DNA of 64,000 nt, taken from positions 43,480 to 107,479 of the forward strand of contig CAWCPM010000009.1 in NCBI GenBank assembly GCA_963797565.1, given 5' to 3'. The position numbers and the translations under genes were made by a program. The notes beneath the pieces were generated by a model. That model was given only the letters and a program-made list of their open reading frames with translations. It searched no databases and was not told the DNA's origin. Positions 53,693-62,320 of this stretch are shown here, in pieces (positions within the stretch are counted from its first letter, which is position 1; each line of letters begins with the position of its first letter). This stretch comes from JAICYJ01 sp963797565. GTDB lineage: Bacteria > Actinomycetota > Thermoleophilia > Gaiellales > JAICJC01.

Positions 53693-53915
53693 GAGCGAAC
53701 GGATGGTGGAACACGTCGAGCGCGTTGGCGGGCGTTGCGTCCATACGCGCGATGCGGCCGGTCGCGCGATGCGTGACCTTGACCCAGAGCCGGCCGGTCC
53801 GGCGAGCCCAGAGCAGCACGACGTCGATGTGATTCGATCGCCTGTCCGCCAGTGCCACGACCTGTGTGCCCTCGTACATGACGACAGGGTCGTCCGGGAC
53901 AAACGGGCCGGGCAT
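53679..53915 (-). CDS. Small conserved actinobacterial protein, unknown function
   Basis: A 78-residue protein with a central strand-rich stretch (HIDVVLLWARRTGRLWVKVT) and a C-terminal ANALDVFHHPFAHA. I recall similar short actinobacterial proteins ending in ALDVYxHPFAYA, all of unknown function. The ATG at 53915 gives a full-length member. It overlaps the DUF1003 gene start by 14 bp and follows the universal stress protein gene by 48 bp on the same strand, so it may belong to a stress-related transcript. Confidence 0.65.
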   Translation of the reverse strand: MPGPFVPDDPVVMYEGTQVVALADRRSNHIDVVLLWARRTGRLWVKVTHRATGRIARMDATPANALDVFHHPFAHAAN

Positions 53916-53963
53916 CGGCGACTCCGCGGGTCGGGTGCGAAGAGCATCGCATCACCATGGAGA

Positions 53964-54413
53964 TCACGTCCTCGCTGGTGGCACCACGACCACCGGGCGC
54001 CCCGCGTGGCGGATGACGTCGTGGGAGACGCTTCCCTCGAACAGCTCGCGCGCGCCCGCAAGCGCACGCGTGCCCATCACGATCGCGGCCACATCGAGGT
54101 CCTCCGCGACGTCGACGATCGCCTCCCATGTCGGCTCCGAGACATCGCTTCGCGGCTCGGCCTGGAACCCCGCGCTCCTGGCGATGGCCGTTCCCTCCGC
54201 CGCCCGTGCCTGCGCGTCGTCCTCGTTCAGCTCCATGAAGGCGGCGCCGGGAACGACCGGTGAGGTTGCAGCCACACTCTCGGACAGTGTCAGGATGGGG
54301 GTTACGTCGAGGACGATCGCCCGTCGCGGGCCGAGCAGCGCCGCGGCGCTCTCGATGGCGTGGCGCGCCTCGTCGGTGCCGTCGTAACAGATCAGGATCG
54401 GGGCAGTGCTCAT
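53964..54413 (-). CDS. Universal stress protein (UspA family)
   Basis: A 149-residue single-domain UspA protein. It starts APILICYDGTDEARHAIESA and has the family ATP-binding pattern near the C terminus (IVMGTRALAGARELFEGSV, then SHDVIRHAGRPVVVVPP), the G-2x-G-9x-G-S/T-like motif being partly kept. It is cytosolic and should bind ATP or another nucleotide under stress. GGGAGG lies before the ATG. An AT-rich GATATATG box about 30 bp upstream of the start may be its -10 region. Confidence 0.9.
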   Translation of the reverse strand: MSTAPILICYDGTDEARHAIESAAALLGPRRAIVLDVTPILTLSESVAATSPVVPGAAFMELNEDDAQARAAEGTAIARSAGFQAEPRSDVSEPTWEAIVDVAEDLDVAAIVMGTRALAGARELFEGSVSHDVIRHAGRPVVVVPPART

Positions 54414-54511
54414 CTGGGGCCTCCCGGTGCGCCGTCATTTGCATATATCCGGAGGAAGTCTCCGCCGCCGGGGCCGGCCGGGCGTCGGCGAATGTCACGA
54501 ACGCCTGCGAT

Positions 54512-55717
54512 CTATCCGCGCAGTTCCGGCCGTGTCGACGTCGGCGCCCAGCGAGGAGTCGCAGCGGCCGTGCTCGTGGGAGCGCCGGTCGGAGTCGCCT
54601 CGCCGATCTGGGCCAGGCGCATCGGGAGCACGACCTCCTCGAACACGACCTGAAGCATGGCCGCGAACGGCACCGCGATCAGGGCGCCCTCCCACCCCAG
54701 CAGCGCTGTGCCGCAGAGCACCGCCAGCAGCGTCAGGAGCGGATCCATGTTGAGGGCGTGGCCCTCGACGCGCGGCCCGATCACGTAGGCCTTTATGTCC
54801 TCGATCACGTAGGACGCAAGGAAGGTGAGACCGAGGGTCGTCCAGCCCTGGAACGCCGCGACGATCAGCAGCGGGATTCGGGCGATCCAGACCCCGACCT
54901 TAGGGATCAGCTCGCCGAATGCGACGATCACCGACAGGGGCACCGCGAAGGGCACGCCGATCAGTCGCAGCGAGACGTACATCAGCGCCCCCACCAGTAC
55001 CATGATGATCAGCTTGGCCCGCAGGTAGCCGCCCAGGCGCCCCCAGACCTTCTCCATCACGTCGCGCGTGCGGTCGCGCTGCGCCGGCGCGACGAGCAGC
55101 AGGATGCTGTCCAGCAATCGCTCCCGGCGCACGACCAGCAGCGTGGAGAGCACATAGATCATGGCCAGGTCGAACAGCAGCTTGGCGACGGTCGTGGGCA
55201 GGTTCACCAGCTGGCCGCCCACGCCGGACGTCACCTGGCCGGCGAGGGCGGAGATCTCGGAGTCGAGGTTCCCGGCACCGGGGTAGTGCCGCTTCACCGA
55301 GACGTACTCCTTCCGCAGGTGCTGGAAGCGGGTTACGTAGCTAGGCGAGTCCTGGGCGAACTGGGCCAGCTGGCTGACGAGCGGCGGCACCACCAGCCAG
55401 AACAGCCCGGCGATCACTACCACGGCCAGGAGCTGCACGATCGCGACCGCCAGGCCGCGGGACAGCCCGCGCCGCTCGAGCATCGCCGCCGGGCGAGATA
55501 TCGCCGATGCGAACAGCACCGCGATGAAGAACAGGATCAGCACCTCGCGCAGCTCCGCGACGATCCGCAGGCCGACCAACGCGAGGGCGGCCAGGATCAG
55601 CCCCAGGGCGATCGGCTTGGCGCGCTCGAACGTGGTCTCTGGTGGAGCTGTCGGGCCTCGTTGGTGCAGACGGTGGTTCACCACCCAACGGTCGCCGACC
55701 CGGCGCCGCGCGGCCAC
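54512..55717 (-). CDS. AI-2E family transporter
   Basis: A 401-residue membrane protein of the AI-2E (YdiK/PerM) family with seven to eight helices. Landmarks are the LILFFIAVLFASAISRPAAM segment, a large hydrophilic domain (about 115-195), LGGYLRAKLIIMVLVGALMY, and GPRVEGHALNMDPLLTLLAV with AVPFAAMLQVVF at the end. Members move varied substrates, including autoinducer-2 or sodium against protons, so the substrate is open. The polar C-terminal tail (ATPTGAPTSTAAATP) is not conserved. It stands alone between the stress protein and HdeD genes. Confidence 0.88.
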   Translation of the reverse strand: MAARRRVGDRWVVNHRLHQRGPTAPPETTFERAKPIALGLILAALALVGLRIVAELREVLILFFIAVLFASAISRPAAMLERRGLSRGLAVAIVQLLAVVVIAGLFWLVVPPLVSQLAQFAQDSPSYVTRFQHLRKEYVSVKRHYPGAGNLDSEISALAGQVTSGVGGQLVNLPTTVAKLLFDLAMIYVLSTLLVVRRERLLDSILLLVAPAQRDRTRDVMEKVWGRLGGYLRAKLIIMVLVGALMYVSLRLIGVPFAVPLSVIVAFGELIPKVGVWIARIPLLIVAAFQGWTTLGLTFLASYVIEDIKAYVIGPRVEGHALNMDPLLTLLAVLCGTALLGWEGALIAVPFAAMLQVVFEEVVLPMRLAQIGEATPTGAPTSTAAATPRWAPTSTRPELRG

Positions 55718-55813
55718 CGCGGATTCTCTGACACGCTGCGGATTTCACGCACCACCACGGACGCGCGGTGCGGAGGGCAGCAACGGTGCCCCCCGCACCG
55801 GAACGGGCAGCGG

Positions 55814-56389
55814 TTACGCGGCCGCCCGGGTAGCGCTCTGGACCTGGCGCCTGATGAGGCGCGGGCCGCCGATGGCGACGATCAGCTCGGTGATCCCGAA
55901 GACCAGCGAGAAGGCCGCGATCAGGGCCAGCAGCACGAGCGCGCCGTCGCCCGGCTTCGCGAACATGACGACGCCGAACAGGATGGCGACCAGGCCGCTC
56001 AGCGTGAGCAGCAGGGAGTCGCCGTTGCTGATAGGCAGCCAGAAGGCGCCGCCGATGACGATCACGCCGACCGCGATCGCGTATGCCGCGATCACATACA
56101 GCAGCGCCAGCGCCGAGATGCTCGGCCAGAACAGCACGGCCAGTCCGAGGCCGATACTGAGCAGGCTCCATACCGCCAACCAGCCACGGCCGAACTCCAC
56201 GCTGAAGGCGTTGTACAGGCCAACGATCCCGCCGGCCAGCACGTATGCGCCGAACAGGATGGTCAGCGCGTAGAGACTGATGCTCGGCCAGATCAGAATC
56301 ACCGCGCCGAACACCATGGACAGGGCGCCGTTGATGCCGATCGCCCAGCGCAGACGCTTCAGCTCTGCGATCCCTTGACTCGATTCCAT
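55814..56389 (-). CDS. HdeD family acid-resistance-type membrane protein (DUF308)
   Basis: A 191-residue protein with six short membrane helices built from a duplicated pair pattern: VFGAVILIWPSISLYALTIL, LGLAVLFWPSISALALLYV and LFGVVMFAKPGDGALVLLAL each carry the WPxxS-like motif of HdeD. In E. coli the protein aids acid resistance; here it sits with other stress-type genes and no acid-chaperone gene is near. AGGAGGACGTGTC before the ATG at 56389 fixes the start. The longer frame to 56560 crosses the BON gene terminator and is rejected. Confidence 0.88.
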   Translation of the reverse strand: MESSQGIAELKRLRWAIGINGALSMVFGAVILIWPSISLYALTILFGAYVLAGGIVGLYNAFSVEFGRGWLAVWSLLSIGLGLAVLFWPSISALALLYVIAAYAIAVGVIVIGGAFWLPISNGDSLLLTLSGLVAILFGVVMFAKPGDGALVLLALIAAFSLVFGITELIVAIGGPRLIRRQVQSATRAAA

Positions 56390-56515
56390 GACACGTCCTC
56401 CTATATGTGAGATGACACCTGCAGATTCGGCCGTCCCGACCGTCACCGCATCGGCGATGGCTCGGAGACGTCGCAGAAAACTACGGCTCCCGCGACGCCG
56501 CCCGGCGCGCGGAAA

Positions 56516-56549
56516 CGGGCGGCTGCACACCTGCGGGTGCAGCCGCCCG
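56516..56549 (-). terminator. Strong hairpin terminator after the BON gene
   Basis: A perfect 13-bp stem, CGGGCGGCTGCAC (56516-56528) with GTGCAGCCGCCCG (56537-56549), and an 8-nt loop. It lies 14 bp after the stop of the minus-strand BON protein gene and before the HdeD gene, and on the minus strand a short TTT run follows. It should end BON transcription and separate the two genes. Confidence 0.8.
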
Positions 56550-56562
56550 CCCTCCGTCACTG

Positions 56563-57210
56563 TCAGGCCACGACGCGGATGTCGTCCCTGACCTCGATGA
56601 TGCCTGGGGCCGACCAGGCGGCGGCGACCGCCTCATCGTGCTCGGCCCAGGAGCTCACGACGCCGGACAGCATCACGGTGCCGTTCGATGTCCCGACGGT
56701 GAGCTGCTTCGCGTCGATCTTGGCGTTGCGCTTGAACGCCTTCTCGATCGACTTCTCGATGTCGCCGGCGCGCGGCCGGCGAGTCAGCTCGATCTGGTCG
56801 TCGACCAGGAGGACGCCCGGCACGTTACCCGCCACGATCTCCGCTTCCTGGCGCTGGTATTGCCAGTCCGCCTCGCCGGTGAGGGTGACCACGCCGTCCT
56901 CAGCGCGGGCGTCGACCGTCGATGGAACGGCCGAGTTCAGCATCATCGCCTGCAGCACTGCGCCGCGCACATCCGCGTCATCGCGAGCGAATCCGTGCAG
57001 CGGGCGCACCTCGAGCTGGTTGTGGACGGACGTGACGCCCACGACGCGTTGCGCCGCCGCGCGCGCCATCCGCTTCTCGCGGAAGCTGCCGACAGTCCCG
57101 CGCAGCGTCACCTCGCCATCGTGCGCTGAGGCGGCCACCTCCCGGCTGTCGATCGCAGGCTCCCAGAAGAGCTCGTCGCCAACCCAGAGCTGCAGTGTGT
57201 CGTCGGTCAT
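56563..57210 (-). CDS. BON domain protein with three BON repeats
   Basis: A 215-residue protein with three BON-type units: residues 18-70 (GEVTLRGTVGSFREKRMAR), 80-145 (GVVTLTGEADWQYQRQEAE) and 148-213 (GTVMLSGVVSSWAEHDEAV). No signal peptide or lipobox is present, so it is probably cytosolic, unlike outer-membrane OsmY proteins. BON domains bind phospholipid or help other proteins at membranes. GAAGGAG precedes the ATG. A strong terminator follows. Its place among stress genes fits a general stress role, but this is inferred. Confidence 0.88.
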   Translation of the reverse strand: MTDDTLQLWVGDELFWEPAIDSREVAASAHDGEVTLRGTVGSFREKRMARAAAQRVVGVTSVHNQLEVRPLHGFARDDADVRGAVLQAMMLNSAVPSTVDARAEDGVVTLTGEADWQYQRQEAEIVAGNVPGVLLVDDQIELTRRPRAGDIEKSIEKAFKRNAKIDAKQLTVGTSNGTVMLSGVVSSWAEHDEAVAAAWSAPGIIEVRDDIRVVA

Positions 57211-57383
57211 GTGTTTCTCCTTCGTTCACGGCCCGCACGCCGGGCCATCGCATCCATGATTGGCGCGCTGACGCGCGGCGGGCATCGGAGGAGCCACCGA
57301 CCGACTGCGGCCGAGCCACCATCGCGGTTTTCCGCACCGGATCGGCGGTGTCGCCGACGACGGGCCAACCGCGAGCCGCGAGC

Positions 57384-58094
57384 ATGGGCGACATGCTGCC
57401 TCTCTCCGACGGCATCCCTGCGCGGCGCTTTCCGATCGTGAACGTCGCTCTGATCGTGGCCAACTTCGCGGTCTGGATCTTCTACGAGCTGCCGCACCTG
57501 AACTCGTCCATCTACCACGCGTCGTTCTACCCGTGCACCGTGAACGGCTCGTGCCACGGCCCGGAGCCGTGGTGGATCAGCTGGTTCACCGCAATGTTCA
57601 TGCATGGCAGCTGGGACCACATCCTCGGCAACATGCTGTTCCTGGCCGTGTTCGGCAAGAACGTGGAGGACGCGTTCGGCAGCCTCCGCTACCTCGCCTT
57701 CTACGTCGCCGGCGGCTTCGCCGCAATGCTCACGCAGGCGCTGCTGACGCTGGCGTTCGGCTCGGTGGCGGCAGCCCAGACACCCAACCTGGGCGCGTCG
57801 GGGGCGATCGCGGCGGTGCTGGGCGCGTATTTCGTGCTGTACCCGGGTTCGACCGTGCGCGGGCTGGTCGTCATCTTCCCGGTGCGTGTGTCGGCCTGGT
57901 TCTTCCTCGGCTTCTGGTTCCTGTACCAGCTGTTCGAGGCGAGCTTCGGCCTGTTCTCGCCCGGCAGCGGCGGCGGGGTCGCCTTCTTCGCCCACGTCGG
58001 TGGATTCGTGTTCGGGACGGTCGTCACCCTGGCGCTGGTCAACGCCGGCCGCCTGTCGTCGCGCAGCGGCGCGGGCGTGCCAACGCCAACCTGA
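57384..58094 (+). CDS. Rhomboid family intramembrane serine protease
   Basis: A 236-residue membrane protein with six to seven helices. The catalytic Ser139 is in GASGAIAAVLGAYF and the catalytic His204 in FFAHVGGFVFG; the oxyanion-loop region HGSWDHILGNMLFL also matches. The cytosolic N-terminal part (LPLSDGIPARRFP) is like that of other actinobacterial rhomboids. It should cut membrane proteins within or near the bilayer. The ATG at 57384 (MGDMLPL) is chosen; upstream sequence in frame is arginine-rich and out of character. Confidence 0.88.
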   Translation: MGDMLPLSDGIPARRFPIVNVALIVANFAVWIFYELPHLNSSIYHASFYPCTVNGSCHGPEPWWISWFTAMFMHGSWDHILGNMLFLAVFGKNVEDAFGSLRYLAFYVAGGFAAMLTQALLTLAFGSVAAAQTPNLGASGAIAAVLGAYFVLYPGSTVRGLVVIFPVRVSAWFFLGFWFLYQLFEASFGLFSPGSGGGVAFFAHVGGFVFGTVVTLALVNAGRLSSRSGAGVPTPT

Positions 58095-58158
58095 ACTCGT
58101 CGCCGGCCCGCGGCGTGTTTCGTTTTGCGAGCCGCGACTTGATGGCTACCGTGCAGGT

Positions 58159-59715
58159 ATGAGCTCGGCTGACTCCGGCGGGGGGCGATGGTGGACGCTG
58201 GTTGCGCTGTGCGCGGCGACGTTCATGCTGCTCGTCGACGTGACCGTGGTGCAGGTGGCGCTGCCGACGATCCAGCGGGATTTGCACTCGGGCTTTACCG
58301 ATCTCGAGTGGGTGATCGACGCGTATGCGCTGTCGCTGGCCAGCGTGATTCTGACCTGCGGTGCCCTGGCTGACAGGTACGGACGAAAGCGGGTGTTCAT
58401 CGTCGGCGTGGTGGTGTTCACCGCGGCGTCGTTTGCGTGCGGGCTGGCACCGACGACGGGCGTCCTGATCTGGGCGCGTGCCCTCCAGGGTCTGGGCGGT
58501 GGTGCGATGTTCGCCACCAGCTTGGCGCTGATCGGGCAGACCTACCAGGGCCCCGATCGCGGACGCGCGATCGCCGCGTGGGGGTCGACCGTCGGCGCCG
58601 CGGTGGCCACCGGACCACTGGTCGGCGGCCTTCTCACCGACACTCTGGGCTGGCGGTGGATCTTCTTCGTGAACGTGCCGATCGGTATCGCCACCGTGGC
58701 GCTGGCCGCCGCCAAGATGGTCAACATCGGCGACCCGGATGCCAAGCGCCTGGACATCGCCGGCCTGGTGACCTTCGCGGGAGCGCTGTTCCTGATGATC
58801 CTGGGGCTCCTGCGCGGGAATGACGACGGCTGGGGCAGCACGACGATCCTCGCGCTGTTTGCCGGCTCAGCGCTGCTGGCGATCGCGTTCATCGTGGCCG
58901 AGCTTCGCCAGGAGCGGCCGATGCTCGACCTGTCCCTCTTTCGAAAACGCGGGTTCGTCGGCGTGTCGCTGGCGACGTTTGCGATCGGCGCGGGGATGTT
59001 TGCCATGTACCCGTACATCACCCTGTACCTGCAGAACGATCTGGGTTACTCGCCCCTCGCGGGAGGCGTGCGGCTTCTCCCCTCGACCGTACTGCTCTTC
59101 ATCGTGCCGCTCGCAACCCGCTCGGTCGTCGAGCGGTTCCCGCCCGGTGCGGTGCTCGGGTTCGGCATGCTGGTGACCAGTATCGGAATCGCCTCGATGG
59201 CGAATCTTTCAACCGGGTCGAGCTGGACGCACCTGATCCCCGGCCTGTTGCTCACGGGCTTCGGTATCGGCATCGTCAATCCCGCGATCGCCAAGATCGG
59301 ATTGGGGGTCGTTGAGCCCCAGCGAAGCGGCATGGCCTCGGGTATCAGCAACACCTTCCGGATCGGCGGACTCGCCACCGGTGTCGCCGCTCTGGGCGCG
59401 GTCTTCCAACACCAGGTGACCAGCGATCTGGCGTCACGCGGAGGGTTCGGCGTGCCCGCCTCGACCCTGGCCAAGACGATCGCCTCGGGCGGCACCCGTG
59501 CCGTCGCAGCGCTGCGACCCCACAACCCCGCGATCGAAACGGCATCCCATCAGGCCTTCGTTTCGGGGATGAACACGATCCTGCTGATCGGCGCGGCCAC
59601 GGTGCTCCTCGGCGCGCTCTGCGCGGGGCTCGTTCGGCGCTCCGATTTCTGGGCAGCGGCCCCACCGCCCACGAGCGAACCCGCGCCAGATCCCACCACG
59701 GTCGCACAGGCCTGA
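58159..59715 (+). CDS. MFS multidrug transporter, EmrB/QacA (DHA2) family
   Basis: A 518-residue transporter with about 14 helices. The first helix has LLVDVTVVQVALPTIQ, motif A is ADRYGRKRVF, and WGSTVGAAVATGPLVGG is the antiporter motif. It is the second pump of this class in the window; the first (10482) is 470 residues and clearly paralogous only at motif level. No regulator gene lies next to it. The ATG at 58159 is followed by the short polar start typical of the group. The last 30 residues are Pro/Ala-rich and variable. Confidence 0.9.
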   Translation: MSSADSGGGRWWTLVALCAATFMLLVDVTVVQVALPTIQRDLHSGFTDLEWVIDAYALSLASVILTCGALADRYGRKRVFIVGVVVFTAASFACGLAPTTGVLIWARALQGLGGGAMFATSLALIGQTYQGPDRGRAIAAWGSTVGAAVATGPLVGGLLTDTLGWRWIFFVNVPIGIATVALAAAKMVNIGDPDAKRLDIAGLVTFAGALFLMILGLLRGNDDGWGSTTILALFAGSALLAIAFIVAELRQERPMLDLSLFRKRGFVGVSLATFAIGAGMFAMYPYITLYLQNDLGYSPLAGGVRLLPSTVLLFIVPLATRSVVERFPPGAVLGFGMLVTSIGIASMANLSTGSSWTHLIPGLLLTGFGIGIVNPAIAKIGLGVVEPQRSGMASGISNTFRIGGLATGVAALGAVFQHQVTSDLASRGGFGVPASTLAKTIASGGTRAVAALRPHNPAIETASHQAFVSGMNTILLIGAATVLLGALCAGLVRRSDFWAAAPPPTSEPAPDPTTVAQA

Positions 59716-59737
59716 GGAGAGTAGTGGTGGCGGACGC

Positions 59738-61318
59738 TCAGGAGAGCGCGATCGCATGCGGCGCCGAAAACCCCGATGCGGCCCCGCTCGACATGTTTCG
59801 GAGGCGTGCCTGGAACCGGTAGGTACCGGCTCCCGCCCAGAGCGGGTCGGCCGGCCCGAATGACCCGCCCAACGCCGTCGTCCCTGTCCGCCAGGGCACG
59901 AAGCTGCTGCTACCCGGAGCCTCGACCTCGACGTCAAATACGTCGCCGCCGGGTGCGTCGCCGGAAGCCCAGGTAACGTTGGCGACGCTCGTCGCGCCGG
60001 CTGCACGCGTGGCACTGATCGGCACGGAGACGCGGCCGTGCGAGACCGTGTGGAACGGGTCGTCGTAGCCGTACGTCCCGGCCCATCGGAACGTGAACGA
60101 GAAAATCGAGCCGATCCGAGTCCGTGTCGGGCCGCCCGCAGGGGTGCTCCCGTAGAGGTTGAGGCCGGTGGTATCGAGGATGCCCCGGGTTCCGGGTGCG
60201 AGCACCAGCCAGCTGACGGTGTCCCCGCGGTGTTGGAGCCGGGCGATGTTGGGGATGAAGAAGCGGTTGGGGATGTAGTAGACGTTGAGCAGGTTCAGGT
60301 GCGTCAGCTTCAGCCGCCCGACGGCAGTTCCGGTCAACTCGGTGAACCAGATGTTGCCGTCGGAACCGGCTGTCACATCGCCCGGCTGGACGCCGACGGT
60401 CGGCGTCGTGCTGAGGCTGAGCGTCGTGCCGTTGGTCGCGAGCTGGCCGATCTTGTCGTTGTCCACGCCGGAGTACCACATGTTGCCGTCGGGCCCCGGA
60501 GCGATGCCGAATACGCCCGCGGCTGCCACCGGTGCCGGGAACTCGGTGAGCGCCCCGCCCGGCGTCACGCGGCCGATGCTGGTTGTGCCAATGTCCGTGA
60601 ACCAGACGTTCCCATCCGGGCCGGGCGCGATCTGCTGCGGATTGCTGACGATGGAGGCTATCGGGTACTCGGTGATCGTCCCGGTCGGGGTGATCCGCCC
60701 GATCGCCCCGCACTGGCTCTCGGTGAACCACAGGTTCCCGTCAGGGCCGGCCGTGATTCCGTACGGACGACACTTCGCCGTCGGCAGCTTGAAGCTTCCG
60801 GCGAACGTGCCGGCGCTGGTGATACGGCCGATCCGGTTGCTGCCCTGCTCCGCGAACCACAGGCGGCCGTCCGGCCCCGCAGTGATGCCCTCCGGCTCGG
60901 CGTTCGCGATCGGAACCGTGAACTCCGTGATGATGCCCTTCGTTGTGATCCGGCCGACCTTGTTCCCCGCCGACTCGGTAAACCACAGGCTGCCGTCGGG
61001 CCCCGCGGCGATGCCCTGCGGTGCGCTGTCAGCGGTTGGGATCGGAAACTCCGTGATCTGCCCGAGCGGCGTAATCCTGCCGATCGCGTTTCCAACGTTC
61101 TCCGTAAACCAGACGTTGCCGTCCGAACCGAGCGCGATGCCCCAGGTCGATGAGTCGGTCGTCGGCGTGGGATATTCAACGATCGGGAACGAGGCGAATG
61201 CCGCCGACGGCAGGGCAAGCGCCGCCGCCATCATCGCCGCAGCGCAGGCAACGGCCCGCGCCGTCCCGCGCACGGTCCCGGCCGTCGTCGTCCGTAGCAC
61301 GCGCCTCCCTGCCATCAT
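59738..61318 (-). CDS. Exported Vgb-like beta-propeller with cupredoxin-like domain
   Basis: A 526-residue secreted protein. An Ala-rich signal peptide (about 15-42, ending ALPSAAFA) is followed by seven propeller blades at about 48-335, each with the GI(A/T)AGPDGxLWFTExxxxxIGRIT pattern of virginiamycin B lyase. Residues 340-430 look like a cupredoxin fold (FFIPNIARLQHRGDTVSWL, then FTFRWAGTYGYDDPFH and HGRVSVPI), but the copper Cys of true cupredoxins is not seen. The C-terminal 90 residues are fibronectin-like. The catalytic Vgb residues were not traced, so lyase activity is not claimed. Start at 61318 or the next ATG at 61315. Confidence 0.8.
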   Translation of the reverse strand: MMAGRRVLRTTTAGTVRGTARAVACAAAMMAAALALPSAAFASFPIVEYPTPTTDSSTWGIALGSDGNVWFTENVGNAIGRITPLGQITEFPIPTADSAPQGIAAGPDGSLWFTESAGNKVGRITTKGIITEFTVPIANAEPEGITAGPDGRLWFAEQGSNRIGRITSAGTFAGSFKLPTAKCRPYGITAGPDGNLWFTESQCGAIGRITPTGTITEYPIASIVSNPQQIAPGPDGNVWFTDIGTTSIGRVTPGGALTEFPAPVAAAGVFGIAPGPDGNMWYSGVDNDKIGQLATNGTTLSLSTTPTVGVQPGDVTAGSDGNIWFTELTGTAVGRLKLTHLNLLNVYYIPNRFFIPNIARLQHRGDTVSWLVLAPGTRGILDTTGLNLYGSTPAGGPTRTRIGSIFSFTFRWAGTYGYDDPFHTVSHGRVSVPISATRAAGATSVANVTWASGDAPGGDVFDVEVEAPGSSSFVPWRTGTTALGGSFGPADPLWAGAGTYRFQARLRNMSSGAASGFSAPHAIALS

Positions 61319-61349
61319 GTACCCGATGCCACGTGTGCCGGGCGTCACA

Positions 61350-61378
61350 TTGCCCGGTTTGCAGGCCGAAGCTACGCT
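61350..61378 (+). promoter_or_regulatory. Candidate promoter for the S1C protease, near-leaderless
   Basis: TTGCCC at 61350-61355 and TACGCT at 61373-61378 with a 17-bp spacer lie 6 bp before the ATG of the protease gene. If used, transcription would start at or next to the ATG, a leaderless mRNA as is common in actinobacteria. No ribosome site is present, which fits. Confidence 0.45.
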
Positions 61379-61384
61379 CAAGCC

Positions 61385-62320
61385 ATGGATGACGTTCTGG
61401 ATGCATACTCCCGTGCGGTGATCAGCGTGGTGGAGCGAGTGTCGCCGTCGGTGGCGAACTTGCGTGTGCGCCTGCGCTCGCGTTCGCGCGTTCGTGAGGC
61501 GGGTGGGGCGGCTGTCGTGATCACCGAGGACCGGCTCGTCACGAACGCGCACGTGGTGCCGGCGGAGACGCGGGAAGGGTGGGCGTCGTTTCCGGACGGG
61601 CGCGAGTTTCGCTTCTCGGTGGTCGGGCGCGATCCCTTCAGCGACCTGGCTGTGATCGGCGTCGACGGGAGCGACCTGCGTCCGGCGGAGCTGGGTGATG
61701 CGTCGACCCTGCAGGTTGGCCAGCTGGTGGTCGCCATCGGCAATCCGCACGGGTTCGCGGGGTCCGTGACCGCCGGGGTGGTCTCGGCCGTCGGCCGGTC
61801 CCTGCCTGCCCGCGCCGGCGGCACGCTGCGGATGATCGACAATGTGATCCAGACGGACGCGAGCCTGAACCCCGGTAACTCCGGCGGTGCGCTGGCAACC
61901 AGCGACGGCCGCGTGGTCGGGATCAACACCGCGCTGGCCGGCATGGGGCTGGGATTGGCCGTGCCGATCAACGACCACACGAGCGGCCTGATCGCGACGC
62001 TGATGCGGGAGGGGCGTGTCCGGCGGGCCTACATCGGGGTGGGCGCCGCTCCCCGGCCGCTGCCTCCCAAGGCTGTGGCGGCGCTGGGCCGTACAGCCGG
62101 CATCGAGCTGATCGACATCGCTCCCGGCAGCCCCGCGGGCCTGGCCGGGCTGCTCCCGGAGGACATCGTGGTGGCCGTCAACGGCAAGCCGATCGAGAGC
62201 GTCGAGGAGCTGCAGCGCCAGCTGTCTGCAGAGGCGATCGGCACGCCGCAATCGCTGACGGTGGTGCGTTCCGGAGCGTTGATGGAACTGGAAGTCAGCC
62301 CAGTCGAGCTGGCCGCCTAG
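61385..62320 (+). CDS. S1C trypsin-like serine protease with PDZ domain
   Basis: A 311-residue HtrA/DegP-like protease. The catalytic triad is His56 (TNAHVV), Asp88 (DPFSDLAV) and Ser166 (NPGNSGGAL), and the PDZ domain covers about 225-305 (AYIGVGAAP, then IAPGSPAGLAGLLPEDIVVAVNG). Unlike most HtrA proteins it has no signal peptide or membrane anchor, so it would act in the cytosol. The stop overlaps the convergent metallophosphoesterase stop on a shared CTAG. It is divergent from the exported propeller gene. Confidence 0.88.
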   Translation: MDDVLDAYSRAVISVVERVSPSVANLRVRLRSRSRVREAGGAAVVITEDRLVTNAHVVPAETREGWASFPDGREFRFSVVGRDPFSDLAVIGVDGSDLRPAELGDASTLQVGQLVVAIGNPHGFAGSVTAGVVSAVGRSLPARAGGTLRMIDNVIQTDASLNPGNSGGALATSDGRVVGINTALAGMGLGLAVPINDHTSGLIATLMREGRVRRAYIGVGAAPRPLPPKAVAALGRTAGIELIDIAPGSPAGLAGLLPEDIVVAVNGKPIESVEELQRQLSAEAIGTPQSLTVVRSGALMELEVSPVELAA

